35,858 nt of DNA from Saprospiraceae bacterium (GTDB lineage: Bacteria > Bacteroidota > Bacteroidia > Chitinophagales > Saprospiraceae). Position 1 is the first letter of the stretch; every line of letters begins with the position of its first letter. Below are positions 17,167-26,306 of the stretch, one piece after another. The notes below the pieces were generated by a model, which saw only the letters and a list, made by a program, of their open reading frames with translations, searched no databases and was not told the DNA's origin. The stretch is from assembly GCA_020630475.1 (NCBI GenBank), contig JAHDBI010000020.1:1-35858 (forward strand), written 5' to 3'. The position numbers and the translations under genes were made by a program.

Positions 17167-18717
17167 ATGGATAGAGTTCGTGTCAGATTCGCACCAAGCC
17201 CAACTGGACCACTAAATGTAGGTGGTCTTAGGACTGCATTATATGATTATTTATTTGCAAAAAAACATAGTGGTGACTTCATTTTACGTATTGAGGATAC
17301 CGATGCAAATAGGGAAGTACCGGGTACAGAAAAGTATATTATAGATGCTTTAAAGTGGGCGGGCATCTCTCCAGATGAAGGACCGGGAATTGGCGGTGAT
17401 TATGGACCTTATCGTCAATCTGAAAGGAAGGCATTGTATAAGGAATATGCGGAGAAACTAATTGCAGAGGGAATGGCCTATTACGCCTTTGATTCTTCAG
17501 AGGAACTAGAAGCGCTTAGGAATTCTAAGATGGCGGATGGAATTCCATCGGTGAAATATAATTACGCTTCGAGAGAAAGCATGACAAATAGTTTGACCTT
17601 AAATCAAGAAGCAGTTGAGCAAAAAATAAATGATGGCGTGAACGTCACGGTACGTCTTAAAATGCCAAAGGATCGCATCATTAGTTTTGTTGACGAAGTA
17701 AGGGGCTCAGTGAGTTTTAATACTTCAGAATTAGATGATAAAATTATTATGAAGGCAGACGGAATGCCAACTTACCATTTAGCAAATATTGTTGATGATC
17801 ATTTAATGAAGATATCTCATGTCATTAGAGGAGAAGAATGGTTGTCAAGTACTGCGCATCATCTTTTTATGTATGAAGCTTTGGGATGGGAGCCACCAAA
17901 ATTTGCGCACCTTTCCTTAATTCTCAAACCAGTCGGAAAAGGTAAATTAAGTAAAAGGGATAGTGCTGCATTTGGGTTTCCAGTTTTCCCATTGGATTGG
18001 TACGATGAAGATGGAAATCTACAATTTATTGGATTCAAAGAGAATGGTTATTTACCTGGAGCATTAATGAATTTTTTGGCCTTTCTTGGATGGAATCCTG
18101 GCACTGAACAAGAACTATTTTCAATGCAAGAATTAGTAGAGGCTTTCTCTATGGATCAATTAGTGAAATCTGGTGCTAGGTTTGATATTGACAAGGCAAA
18201 ATGGTTCAATCAACAGTATATATTAAACACTGAAGAAGCTAATCTTTTAAGTTTGGTTAAAGATTTTCTGACAGACGAACAGAAAAACAAGTCCGATGAT
18301 TATTTATCTCAAGTAGTCTCATTAATGAAAGAAAGAATGACTACAACGAAAGATCTTGGTGATATAGGATATTATCTATTTGAAAAACCTCGAGATTATG
18401 AAGAGAAAATGATTCGCAAAAAATATAAACCTGAATTAAAGAATGAGGTGATGGCGATTTTAAATCTTCTTGATGGTTTGGAAAACCCTACTACCGAGAA
18501 TATTCATAATGCTGTTAAAGGATATATTGAGGAGCATGAATTAGGATTTGGAAATATACTTCCACTATTCCGTATTGGTTTGACTGGAACTATGAAAGGC
18601 CCAGATTTGTTTGGAACAATGGAGCTATTTGGTAGCTCTGAAAGTCGATCGAGAATGGAAGAGGCGTTAATTCGATTTGACAAAATTTATGAAGCTAAAC
18701 AATCAAGCAATGCCTAA
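17167..18717 (+). CDS. gltX: Glutamate--tRNA ligase
   Basis: 516 residues, normal for bacterial GluRS. It charges tRNA-Glu with glutamate. The N-terminus RVRFAPSPTG and LRIEDTD are typical of the class I Rossmann fold. GMPTYHLANIVDDHLM and SHVIRGEEWLSS mark the catalytic core, and the KMSKS-equivalent is GKLSKRDS. The anticodon-binding part follows from about residue 330. The HIGH-equivalent motif, usually HIGG or HVGG, reads NVGG here (Asn18, codon AAT), a change in a residue that normally helps bind ATP. A four-codon insertion-like KENGYLPGALMNF region is typical of this phylum. Its end overlaps a 58-codon gene. Confidence 0.96.
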   Translation: MDRVRVRFAPSPTGPLNVGGLRTALYDYLFAKKHSGDFILRIEDTDANREVPGTEKYIIDALKWAGISPDEGPGIGGDYGPYRQSERKALYKEYAEKLIAEGMAYYAFDSSEELEALRNSKMADGIPSVKYNYASRESMTNSLTLNQEAVEQKINDGVNVTVRLKMPKDRIISFVDEVRGSVSFNTSELDDKIIMKADGMPTYHLANIVDDHLMKISHVIRGEEWLSSTAHHLFMYEALGWEPPKFAHLSLILKPVGKGKLSKRDSAAFGFPVFPLDWYDEDGNLQFIGFKENGYLPGALMNFLAFLGWNPGTEQELFSMQELVEAFSMDQLVKSGARFDIDKAKWFNQQYILNTEEANLLSLVKDFLTDEQKNKSDDYLSQVVSLMKERMTTTKDLGDIGYYLFEKPRDYEEKMIRKKYKPELKNEVMAILNLLDGLENPTTENIHNAVKGYIEEHELGFGNILPLFRIGLTGTMKGPDLFGTMELFGSSESRSRMEEALIRFDKIYEAKQSSNA

Positions 18718-18886
18718 AAAAATGAAAAAAGAAGGAAATCCATCGGTTCACGAAGAATTAGATGGTTTTGATATTAAGATTAATCCATTTGGAGAGTTAG
18801 AATCTAACCTAAATATGGACCAATTAAACACCTTCCTCAATGAGAAAGTAGATGACAAAAAGCTACTTTCTGACCAAGAAGAATAG
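18710..18886 (+). CDS. Small conserved protein downstream of gltX
   Basis: 58 residues from the ATG at 18710, which overlaps the last 8 bases of gltX in another frame and suggests translational coupling. The open frame begins earlier, inside gltX, but the ATG at 18710 gives a sensible start: a Lys-rich head, then EELDGFDIKINPFGELESN and LNTFLNEKVDDKKL. I recall a similar GFDIK-N-FGE pattern in small proteins next to gltX in other Bacteroidota, but I cannot verify this here. It is soluble, with no cysteine and no membrane segment; its function is unknown. Confidence 0.68.
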   Translation: MPKKMKKEGNPSVHEELDGFDIKINPFGELESNLNMDQLNTFLNEKVDDKKLLSDQEE

Positions 18887-18911
18887 AAATCCTATAGAAT
18901 ACCGAATAAAA

Positions 18912-18928
18912 TGCTTTAGATTAAAGCA
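18912..18928. repeat. Perfect inverted repeat before the adhesin operon
   Basis: TGCTTTA-GAT-TAAAGCA (7-bp arms, 3-base loop) lies in the 103-bp gap between the gltX partner and the adhesin. There is no following T tract, so it is either a short mRNA hairpin or an operator for the adhesin operon. No TAnnTTTG box is evident in this gap. Confidence 0.4.
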
Positions 18929-18989
18929 GCAGCTCCAGTCTCATTTACGTATTTTTTAAAAATTTAAGTTCTATTTTAGACTTTAATTT

Positions 18990-21900
18990 ATGAGCCTACC
19001 CGGGAAAATATTGGTTTGCCTAAGCATTCTGTTGTTGTCGTATTCGATAGCGATGGCATCACATATCCCAAACTCTAAAGTTTTTAATACGGATACAGAG
19101 CCGCCGGTAATTACCTCGCCTGCCATTTCTTCAGAATTACCCTGTGGGGATGTTATCGATAGTTTGCAAGCTTGGTACATGAATTATGGTCATGCTGAAG
19201 CGACAGATAATAATCAGGGCGTAAGCTTTATCGCTAATCCTAGTTTGGCCGAGACCATCGACATATTTGAAAACTCCTCGGACACCCTTTGTGGAAACAC
19301 GCAAGAAGTCTTCGTCACCTTTAAAGCCATCGATTCTTGTGGTAATGTCAGTCTAGATAGTTCTGTGGCTCTATTTGCGACAATCGACACTTTGAATCCG
19401 GTTTTATTGACTATCCCTACCAATGTCGAAATCTCTTGTGATGAAATGACTGAGGATTCTCTAGTGAATTGGATCAATAATTACGGAGGAGCAACTGTAA
19501 CGGATAATTGCGCTGACTCGGTCAATTGGACAAGTTTTTTATGGTCAGATGTTAATGGAAATAATGGATTTGGATTTTTTGATGAAGGTCCATATATCCC
19601 CATAGATAGAAGTACCTGTGATTGGTCAGTCAATGTTTCTTTTTTGGTCGTTGATCTATGCGGTAATTTGACCGCTACAACTGGGACCTTTTCGGTTATA
19701 GATACCATCGGCCCGCAATTTGATTTTCTGCCAATGGATACCTCTGCTTTGTGCAATAGTATTCCTGATACAGCCACAGTAAATGCTTATGACGCTTGCG
19801 ATGGTGACTTGATGGTTAGTTTTACAGAATCAACAACGCAATCGTCAGATTCTCTTTTATGTGGATATCATAATTATGATATCATTCGGACGTGGGAGGC
19901 TATGGATGCATGCGGTCATACTATTTCTCATACGCAAACCATTAGTCTTTTTGACACCATAGTGCCAGGCTTTCAAGCGCCAATGGATGTCACATTAGAT
20001 TGTATCTTTTTGGATAGCTTAAATATTGCAGGACAACCGACAAACTTTATAGATAATTGCTCAGTTGTGTTAACGGCCTACGCAGATTCTGCTCCTTCTT
20101 CAAGTTGTGAATATGATATCGAAAGAACTTGGGTAGTTTCTGATGTTTGTGGTAATAGTTCAACTTTTGTTCAAAATATCCATGTAGAATCTAATTTGCC
20201 ACCTACTTTTATTCAAGAGGCAGAGGATGTAGCAGTAACATGTGACTCCTTGTTTAATATTAATTTTGCTTTCGCCGAATGGGTAAATAGTGCTGGAGGT
20301 GCTGAAGCTGCGATAGGGTGTGGCCAAATAAATTCTTTTGCTGCAGTCCCGGGTTCTTATGATATCTCAGATCCATCAACTTATCCAGGTACACCAGTTG
20401 GTTCTTTTGATGCACAAGAATGTCCTTCACAAAATCAACCATTTATTCGATCCGAGACGGTAGATTTTGTCATTCATGATGAATGTGGAAATGCCAATGT
20501 TACTACAGCGACATTTGGTTTAATTGATACTATTGCCCCGATCATTCCGGTATGCCCGTCAAACTATATGATTGACAATGATCCAGGTCAATGTGGTGCC
20601 TTAGTCAATATATTACCACCAGACGCTATGGACAATTGTGGACAAACAGAATCTCCATATATCGAAAATCAAGAACAACAAATAGTCTCCCAAACTCCAG
20701 GTGATAATCAAGTGATCGTTGATTCGTTATTGTTTCAATTTGGTCCGATTAATTTAAATAATACTCAAGCCAATGGAGGAGTTTCCTTAGTTATAGATCT
20801 TTCTAACCTTGACTCAGATGACCCAACAGAGTTTTTTATCATAAAAGCGGAAGACGGGACAATTATTGACAGTACGGAAATAACAGCGCTTCAATGCGAT
20901 GATCAAATTATTGAAATAAATACGTTAACCGTTGCACAAATTAATGATTGGGCCAGTGACGGTTTCATAGACATTTGGTTGATACCAAACGATCCGGGTA
21001 TAGGCGGTGTTTTTGCCATCAATGATGTTTGTGGTGGATCCTTTGCTAATGTTTCATTGAGCTTTGATATAGACTTAAACAACGCTATTCAATATAGCAT
21101 GAGAATTAACCAAGGCTTATTGTTTAATGTAGGTGATCCAATGCCAGTAGATACCCTGTTAGATGTAGGGGTCAACGAGATTGAACATATATTTACAGAT
21201 TGTAGTGGTAACCAAACAAGCTGTTTTCAAAATGTTACCATTGTAGATGTTGAAAGCCCTATAGTGACCTGCCCTAATGATATTCTTAGAGTGTTGCCAC
21301 AAGATTCTTGTACAGTGCCCATTCCTCTATCTAATGAATTTGCTTTCGATGATAATTGTTTTGGATCAAATTATTACGAACAAGTCATTCCTGAATTACA
21401 AGAAGATAGTTATATCAGTTTTTCAACAAGTCCAGTAACAAATACGTTTGTAGCTGATAATCAAATCGTCAGTTTCACAGGAGTTTCGCCAATTTTATAT
21501 GGCACAAAAGAACCATTGTTGAATATCCTTTTGTCTGGTGATACTGATCAAGGTGGGGAATACTTCAATATATTAGGTGAAGATGGAAGCTTTTTAGGTC
21601 GAACGATCATAGGTACAGACTGTGGTTTCACCACCAATACCATCATCGCTTTAGATATACCTACCTATAATTTATGGGCAGTGGATGGTCAGCTGGATAT
21701 TACCTTAGTTTCGAATATCGATGTTTCTGTCGATGGAGGTGGTATTAACCCATGTGGACCTTTAATGAATGATATGGATAGTTTAAGTACTGTTCAAGTA
21801 AGACTGAGATACGGAGATGGGATTCCACAATATTATACTACTGGAGCAACTGTCACAGATACTATGGATTATCCGCTTAGCGGAGCAGAACCGATCATTA

Positions 21901-24900
21901 ATTTTAATGTTGGATTAACGCAAGTCTATTACATATTTAGTGATCAACCTGGAAATCAGACGACTTGTTCTTATGATGTTGTAGTTCGAGATGAGCAAAA
22001 TCCTGAAGTCGCGTGTAATGATTTAGTCGTATTCATTCATCCGTCAGGATTACAAGATTATGTCATAGAGGCTTCTGAAATAGAAAACTCAAGTAATGAT
22101 AATTGTGCGATAGATTCATTTTCTATAGTCCCTAATAATTTTACTTGTGCGGATGTTGGTCAAACTGTTGTGGTTGACTATTTCGTTTTTGATAAGGCAG
22201 GAAACAGTAGTTCATGTCAAAGTGAAGTGAAAATTGAATCAACAGTTTTAACACCTAGTTTCAGTTCCGGAATTTGCGAAGGCGATACTCTAAAGCTTTT
22301 TGCAAATGTTCCAGATGCTGGTGTAGCCAATGCTTATACGTTCAGTTGGACTGGACCTCAGGGATTTACATCTAATGTTGAGGATCCTATTATTATTAAT
22401 CCAGATCCTTCTTATTCGGGAACGTACACTTTGGTTGTTGAAGGTTTTAATGGATGTATTTCTGAAGGCATTGTCGAAGTAACCATAGAGCAATTAGTTA
22501 CTCCAATGATCGAATTAAGTTCGAGTTCTATTTGTACAGGTGATGAAATATTATTGAATGCAACCCCCTTTACCGGTGATGTAAATTATCTCTGGTATGA
22601 AGGAGTTTTTCCTTCTGGAATATTACTAGCCTCGACGGTTGGTCCTAGTGTTGTTTTATCTCCGACCATAGGAGATCATTTTTATTATGTCATTGTAGAA
22701 AGCCCTAATTGTACCACGAATCCATCAAGCGCAGAAATGCTCATGGTTTTGGATCCACCGGTGGCAACAGTAACGGAACCATTTATTACTATTTGTGAGG
22801 GGGATGATTTGGCTTTAGCTACTGATGATTTCAATGCCAATTACAGTTATAGTTGGACGGGACCTGATAATTTTACATCAAATGGTCAGTTCGCTGATGT
22901 GATAGAGAATGTAGGTTTAGAAAATCAAGGCTTATATAATTTAGTCATCACACTAGGGTCTTGCGTTTCGGATACGGCCACGGCATCAGTGGTGATATTT
23001 AGTAAACCCGAATTACCTATCATTAGTGGTAATAGTATTTATTGTCAAGGCAATACGGTGCTCTTGTCAGTAAATAATGTACCTAATGCAGATTTATATA
23101 CTTGGTATCAAGATGGCGTCATTTTTAATACCACGGTATCCAATAATTTAATTATTCCAAATGCAGATACTAATCTTTCAGGCGATTGGACGGTTGTGAT
23201 TGATATGGGTATTTGTTCGTCTGATGCTTCTAGTCCTTTGACTGTGAGTGTTGAAGAGCAAATAGTAATAGGTGCGTCTAACAATGGACCCTTATGTGAA
23301 GGTGATATGGTACAATTAAATGCTACATTCATTCCTAACACTTCTTATTCATGGGAAGCTCCAGATGGTACGGTCTATAATGTTCAAAATCCATTAGTTC
23401 CAGCTCAAGAGGGAGATTGGACTTTGACGATTATGACTAATTCTGGTTGTGAAAGCACAACAAGTACGAACGTAGAAATTAATTCAGCTCCGACGATTAC
23501 GGCCTTAAGTAATAATTCGACGATGTGTATGGATGGTGCGACTTCCGTCGAATTTTTTCCATCTGTAATACCAGCGGGTAATTATACTTACGAATGGTCT
23601 GGGCCTAATGGATTTATGTCAGACAGTGATCAGCCGTCTATTGAAAATGTGACGAGTGATCAAAATGGAATGTATACCCTGATTGTTTATAACCAGAACT
23701 GCCCTTCTGAGCCATTGACAACAGAAATAAACGTAACGGATATTCCCGTACAACCAGAAATTGAGGGCGACAATATGATATGTGAAGGGGATAGTTTGAC
23801 ACTAACAGGTTCGATTTACCAAAGCCCCAATGTACTTTACAAGTGGGAAACACCTTTAGGTCAACTTCAGTTTTTAGGTCCAGAAATAACATTCAGCGAA
23901 AGCGCGAATCAAAGCAATGCGGGGTTTTATATACTGACTGCAGAATTAGACGGCTGTCCTTCGATGCCTTCTGATACTTTCTTTGTACAGGTATTAGAAA
24001 GACCAACTCCACCACAAATAACTGGACTTAACATTGTTTGTGAAGGAGATAATATTGAGTTGTTTGTGAATGGAGTAATAGGAGCAAATTATGAGTGGGA
24101 ATACAACAATAGTATTATATCCAACAGCGAAGATTTATTAGTTGAAAATGTCAATGAATTAAACGCTGGAGATTATAGGGTAAGAGCAATCATAGGAGAT
24201 TGTATTTCAGATTGGTCAGAATCATTTTTTGTTGATATTGTTGATAGACCAATCACTCCTGAAATATCAAGTGATGATACTGGAATTTGTTTTGGAGAAA
24301 ACGTTGACTTTGAAATTTGTATAAGCGACGGAACGTTTGAGGCTATTGCAGATTATGACATTTATATCAATGGAATCATTTGGAATACAACAAATAGCCA
24401 ATGTTTCAATGTAAATGGACTAAATGATTTGATTCAAACCGGAAACAACGTGGTTTCGGTGGTAGCAACCGTGGGATCTTGTTCTTCATTATCATCTGAG
24501 GCTTTAAATTTAGAAGCAAGTATACCGCCCAACATTGAAGCTGATTTATTAGAAGACGTTATTTCTCAGTGTGTTGAAGACGATATAATTCTTTCAGCTA
24601 TGGATGGCCCACCGGATGTTACGGTCTCCTGGTCTTCGAATAATTCGGATATTGATTTTACAGATCCTAATGGTCAAGAGACTGGAGTTTTCGGCTTGTC
24701 AGAAGGTGCGTATGAAGTTTATTTGTCTTATTCATTTGGTGCATGTTCATCATATAGTATAGATACAGCTCAGATTATTTTGGAAGATGTGCCAGACGCA
24801 ATTAATGATAGTTTGTTTGTTAACTATAACGGTATCGGTGCGGTGAACTTAGTGAACAACGATATTATTTCATCTGACTATGAATTAGTATTGATTGATC

Positions 24901-25331
24901 AACCAGCATGGGGTAGTGCCGAAATTGTAGGGAATATTATTGAATACCAATCTGACCCTCGCTTTAGTGGAGAGGTGGTTGTAAGTTATAGTGTTTGTAG
25001 TATGGCTTGTCCAGATGTTTGTGATGTTGCCCAGGTAATCATCACTATAGGAAGTGCTAATGACTGTTTTGCACCTACGATCATTACACCAAATGCGGAT
25101 GGAATCAATGATAGTTTTGTAATTCCTTGTTTGAGTTCTGGACTGTATCCACAAAATGAAGTGAAAATATTCAATCAATGGGGAGATGAGGTGTTTGGTG
25201 AAAATGGATATGAAAATGATTGGGAAGGAACTTACAATGGTTCAGATTTACCTGTAGGAACATATTATTATATCATACGTTTTGACAGTGACTCAGAACC
25301 AATTAATGGATTTTTAATTCTTGAACGATGA
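18990..25331 (+). CDS. Giant modular surface protein with T9SS type B sorting domain (HYR/Ig-like adhesin)
   Basis: 2113 residues. A signal peptide covers about residues 1-24 (ending AMAS). Residues about 30-1080 hold HYR-like modules recognised by repeated D-x-CGN patterns (near residues 114, 221, 305, 384 and 497) and DCSGNQTSC (737). Two of these modules carry long inserts (about 575-700 and 810-960). Residues about 1090-1930 are nine or ten Ig-like modules spaced about 82-90 residues, each starting with a C-x-GD-like motif (ICEGDTLKL, ICTGDEILL, LCEGDMVQL, VCEGDNIEL). A cadherin-like module (about 1935-2020, DAINDSLFVNYNG) follows. The last 90 residues are the type B sorting domain (IITPNADGINDSF, VKIFNQWGDEVF, LPVGTYYYIIRF). 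It is exported through SprA. The next gene overlaps it by 4 bases. Confidence 0.9.
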   Translation: MSLPGKILVCLSILLLSYSIAMASHIPNSKVFNTDTEPPVITSPAISSELPCGDVIDSLQAWYMNYGHAEATDNNQGVSFIANPSLAETIDIFENSSDTLCGNTQEVFVTFKAIDSCGNVSLDSSVALFATIDTLNPVLLTIPTNVEISCDEMTEDSLVNWINNYGGATVTDNCADSVNWTSFLWSDVNGNNGFGFFDEGPYIPIDRSTCDWSVNVSFLVVDLCGNLTATTGTFSVIDTIGPQFDFLPMDTSALCNSIPDTATVNAYDACDGDLMVSFTESTTQSSDSLLCGYHNYDIIRTWEAMDACGHTISHTQTISLFDTIVPGFQAPMDVTLDCIFLDSLNIAGQPTNFIDNCSVVLTAYADSAPSSSCEYDIERTWVVSDVCGNSSTFVQNIHVESNLPPTFIQEAEDVAVTCDSLFNINFAFAEWVNSAGGAEAAIGCGQINSFAAVPGSYDISDPSTYPGTPVGSFDAQECPSQNQPFIRSETVDFVIHDECGNANVTTATFGLIDTIAPIIPVCPSNYMIDNDPGQCGALVNILPPDAMDNCGQTESPYIENQEQQIVSQTPGDNQVIVDSLLFQFGPINLNNTQANGGVSLVIDLSNLDSDDPTEFFIIKAEDGTIIDSTEITALQCDDQIIEINTLTVAQINDWASDGFIDIWLIPNDPGIGGVFAINDVCGGSFANVSLSFDIDLNNAIQYSMRINQGLLFNVGDPMPVDTLLDVGVNEIEHIFTDCSGNQTSCFQNVTIVDVESPIVTCPNDILRVLPQDSCTVPIPLSNEFAFDDNCFGSNYYEQVIPELQEDSYISFSTSPVTNTFVADNQIVSFTGVSPILYGTKEPLLNILLSGDTDQGGEYFNILGEDGSFLGRTIIGTDCGFTTNTIIALDIPTYNLWAVDGQLDITLVSNIDVSVDGGGINPCGPLMNDMDSLSTVQVRLRYGDGIPQYYTTGATVTDTMDYPLSGAEPIINFNVGLTQVYYIFSDQPGNQTTCSYDVVVRDEQNPEVACNDLVVFIHPSGLQDYVIEASEIENSSNDNCAIDSFSIVPNNFTCADVGQTVVVDYFVFDKAGNSSSCQSEVKIESTVLTPSFSSGICEGDTLKLFANVPDAGVANAYTFSWTGPQGFTSNVEDPIIINPDPSYSGTYTLVVEGFNGCISEGIVEVTIEQLVTPMIELSSSSICTGDEILLNATPFTGDVNYLWYEGVFPSGILLASTVGPSVVLSPTIGDHFYYVIVESPNCTTNPSSAEMLMVLDPPVATVTEPFITICEGDDLALATDDFNANYSYSWTGPDNFTSNGQFADVIENVGLENQGLYNLVITLGSCVSDTATASVVIFSKPELPIISGNSIYCQGNTVLLSVNNVPNADLYTWYQDGVIFNTTVSNNLIIPNADTNLSGDWTVVIDMGICSSDASSPLTVSVEEQIVIGASNNGPLCEGDMVQLNATFIPNTSYSWEAPDGTVYNVQNPLVPAQEGDWTLTIMTNSGCESTTSTNVEINSAPTITALSNNSTMCMDGATSVEFFPSVIPAGNYTYEWSGPNGFMSDSDQPSIENVTSDQNGMYTLIVYNQNCPSEPLTTEINVTDIPVQPEIEGDNMICEGDSLTLTGSIYQSPNVLYKWETPLGQLQFLGPEITFSESANQSNAGFYILTAELDGCPSMPSDTFFVQVLERPTPPQITGLNIVCEGDNIELFVNGVIGANYEWEYNNSIISNSEDLLVENVNELNAGDYRVRAIIGDCISDWSESFFVDIVDRPITPEISSDDTGICFGENVDFEICISDGTFEAIADYDIYINGIIWNTTNSQCFNVNGLNDLIQTGNNVVSVVATVGSCSSLSSEALNLEASIPPNIEADLLEDVISQCVEDDIILSAMDGPPDVTVSWSSNNSDIDFTDPNGQETGVFGLSEGAYEVYLSYSFGACSSYSIDTAQIILEDVPDAINDSLFVNYNGIGAVNLVNNDIISSDYELVLIDQPAWGSAEIVGNIIEYQSDPRFSGEVVVSYSVCSMACPDVCDVAQVIITIGSANDCFAPTIITPNADGINDSFVIPCLSSGLYPQNEVKIFNQWGDEVFGENGYENDWEGTYNGSDLPVGTYYYIIRFDSDSEPINGFLILER

Positions 25332-26305
25332 TGTATATCAAACTACATAGAAGAATTAAAACGATCATTTTCTTAATGATTTTGTTTTTCCATTGTGCTG
25401 ATGCGCAACAAGAGCAATTGTATACTCAATTCATGTTCAATAAGATGGCCTTTAATCCGGCTTACGCTGGAAATGAGGAAGTGACTTGTGCGAGTGCTTT
25501 GTTTAGGGAGCAATGGGTTGGAATTGCTGGAGCACCGGCGACTCAACTTTTTAGTATCAATGCTCCTTTGAATAATAGACGAATTGGACTAGGAATTAAT
25601 CTAGTTAGAAGTACTATCGGAATTACAGAAAAGCTCACCTTAGATGCTATTTATGCCTACCGCATTAAATTAGCTACTGGGACATTTAGCATAGGTGCTC
25701 AAGCCTCCACTAGAAGGTTTGATATGGATTTTACTGATCCTAGATTAATAGCCATTCAAGGTTTAAGCCAAGATCAGGCAGTGCAAGTGGCCAATTTAAG
25801 TAAGAATGTAATCAATTTTGGATTTGGTGTTTATTATAACACAAATACATATTTCATTGGGGCGGCCATTCCAAGATTGTCTAAAGCAGATATTGATTTT
25901 GATGATGATTTAGATATGGTCTTTTCAAGTGAAGTAAGACACTTGTACGTAATGGGTGGTGCTGCGTTTGCTGTATCAGAAAATGTAACACTTAAACCTC
26001 AAACTTTACTTAAACTAGCAGAAGGCGCTCCATTTGATATTGATATAAGTTTCATGACAACGTACAAAGAAAAATATCATACTGGTTTAACTTATCGAGC
26101 AGGCGGAAATAATGGTGGTATTGGTGAGTCTCTAGATGTAATATTTGGTTTTCAATTAAATCAACAATTGATGCTAGGCTTCGCTTATGATTATACATTA
26201 TCTGATTTAAATACTTATTCGAATGGAAGTGTTGAAATGATGCTTCATTATTGCTTTAGCAAACGGAATAATCAAGAAGAAATCATCAACCCAAGATATT
26301 TCTAG
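25328..26305 (+). CDS. PorP/SprF family T9SS outer-membrane protein
   Basis: 325 residues. The N-terminal basic and hydrophobic stretch ending in CADAQ is a signal peptide. The family signature follows: QEQLYTQFMFNKMAFNPAYAGN, then a run of beta strands (FREQWVGIAGAPATQLFSINAPL, GLGINLVRSTIGITE). PorP/SprF proteins are outer-membrane barrels; in Flavobacterium johnsoniae SprF is needed to secrete the type B adhesin SprB, and sprF-like genes often sit beside type B clients, as here. Two ATG codons are adjacent (25328 and 25331); the first overlaps the adhesin stop (ATGA) and implies coupling. One base separates it from the next gene. Confidence 0.93.
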   Translation: MMYIKLHRRIKTIIFLMILFFHCADAQQEQLYTQFMFNKMAFNPAYAGNEEVTCASALFREQWVGIAGAPATQLFSINAPLNNRRIGLGINLVRSTIGITEKLTLDAIYAYRIKLATGTFSIGAQASTRRFDMDFTDPRLIAIQGLSQDQAVQVANLSKNVINFGFGVYYNTNTYFIGAAIPRLSKADIDFDDDLDMVFSSEVRHLYVMGGAAFAVSENVTLKPQTLLKLAEGAPFDIDISFMTTYKEKYHTGLTYRAGGNNGGIGESLDVIFGFQLNQQLMLGFAYDYTLSDLNTYSNGSVEMMLHYCFSKRNNQEEIINPRYF

Positions 26306-26306
26306 T

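Noticed and set aside
23638-23892. 84-codon minus-strand frame inside the adhesin
   Set aside because: It is antisense to a continuous 2113-codon gene with no signal of its own.
22270-24580. Repetitive region considered as tandem DNA repeats or CRISPR
   Set aside because: Periodicity is at the protein level only (Ig-like modules of about 84 residues); the DNA copies are divergent and coding.
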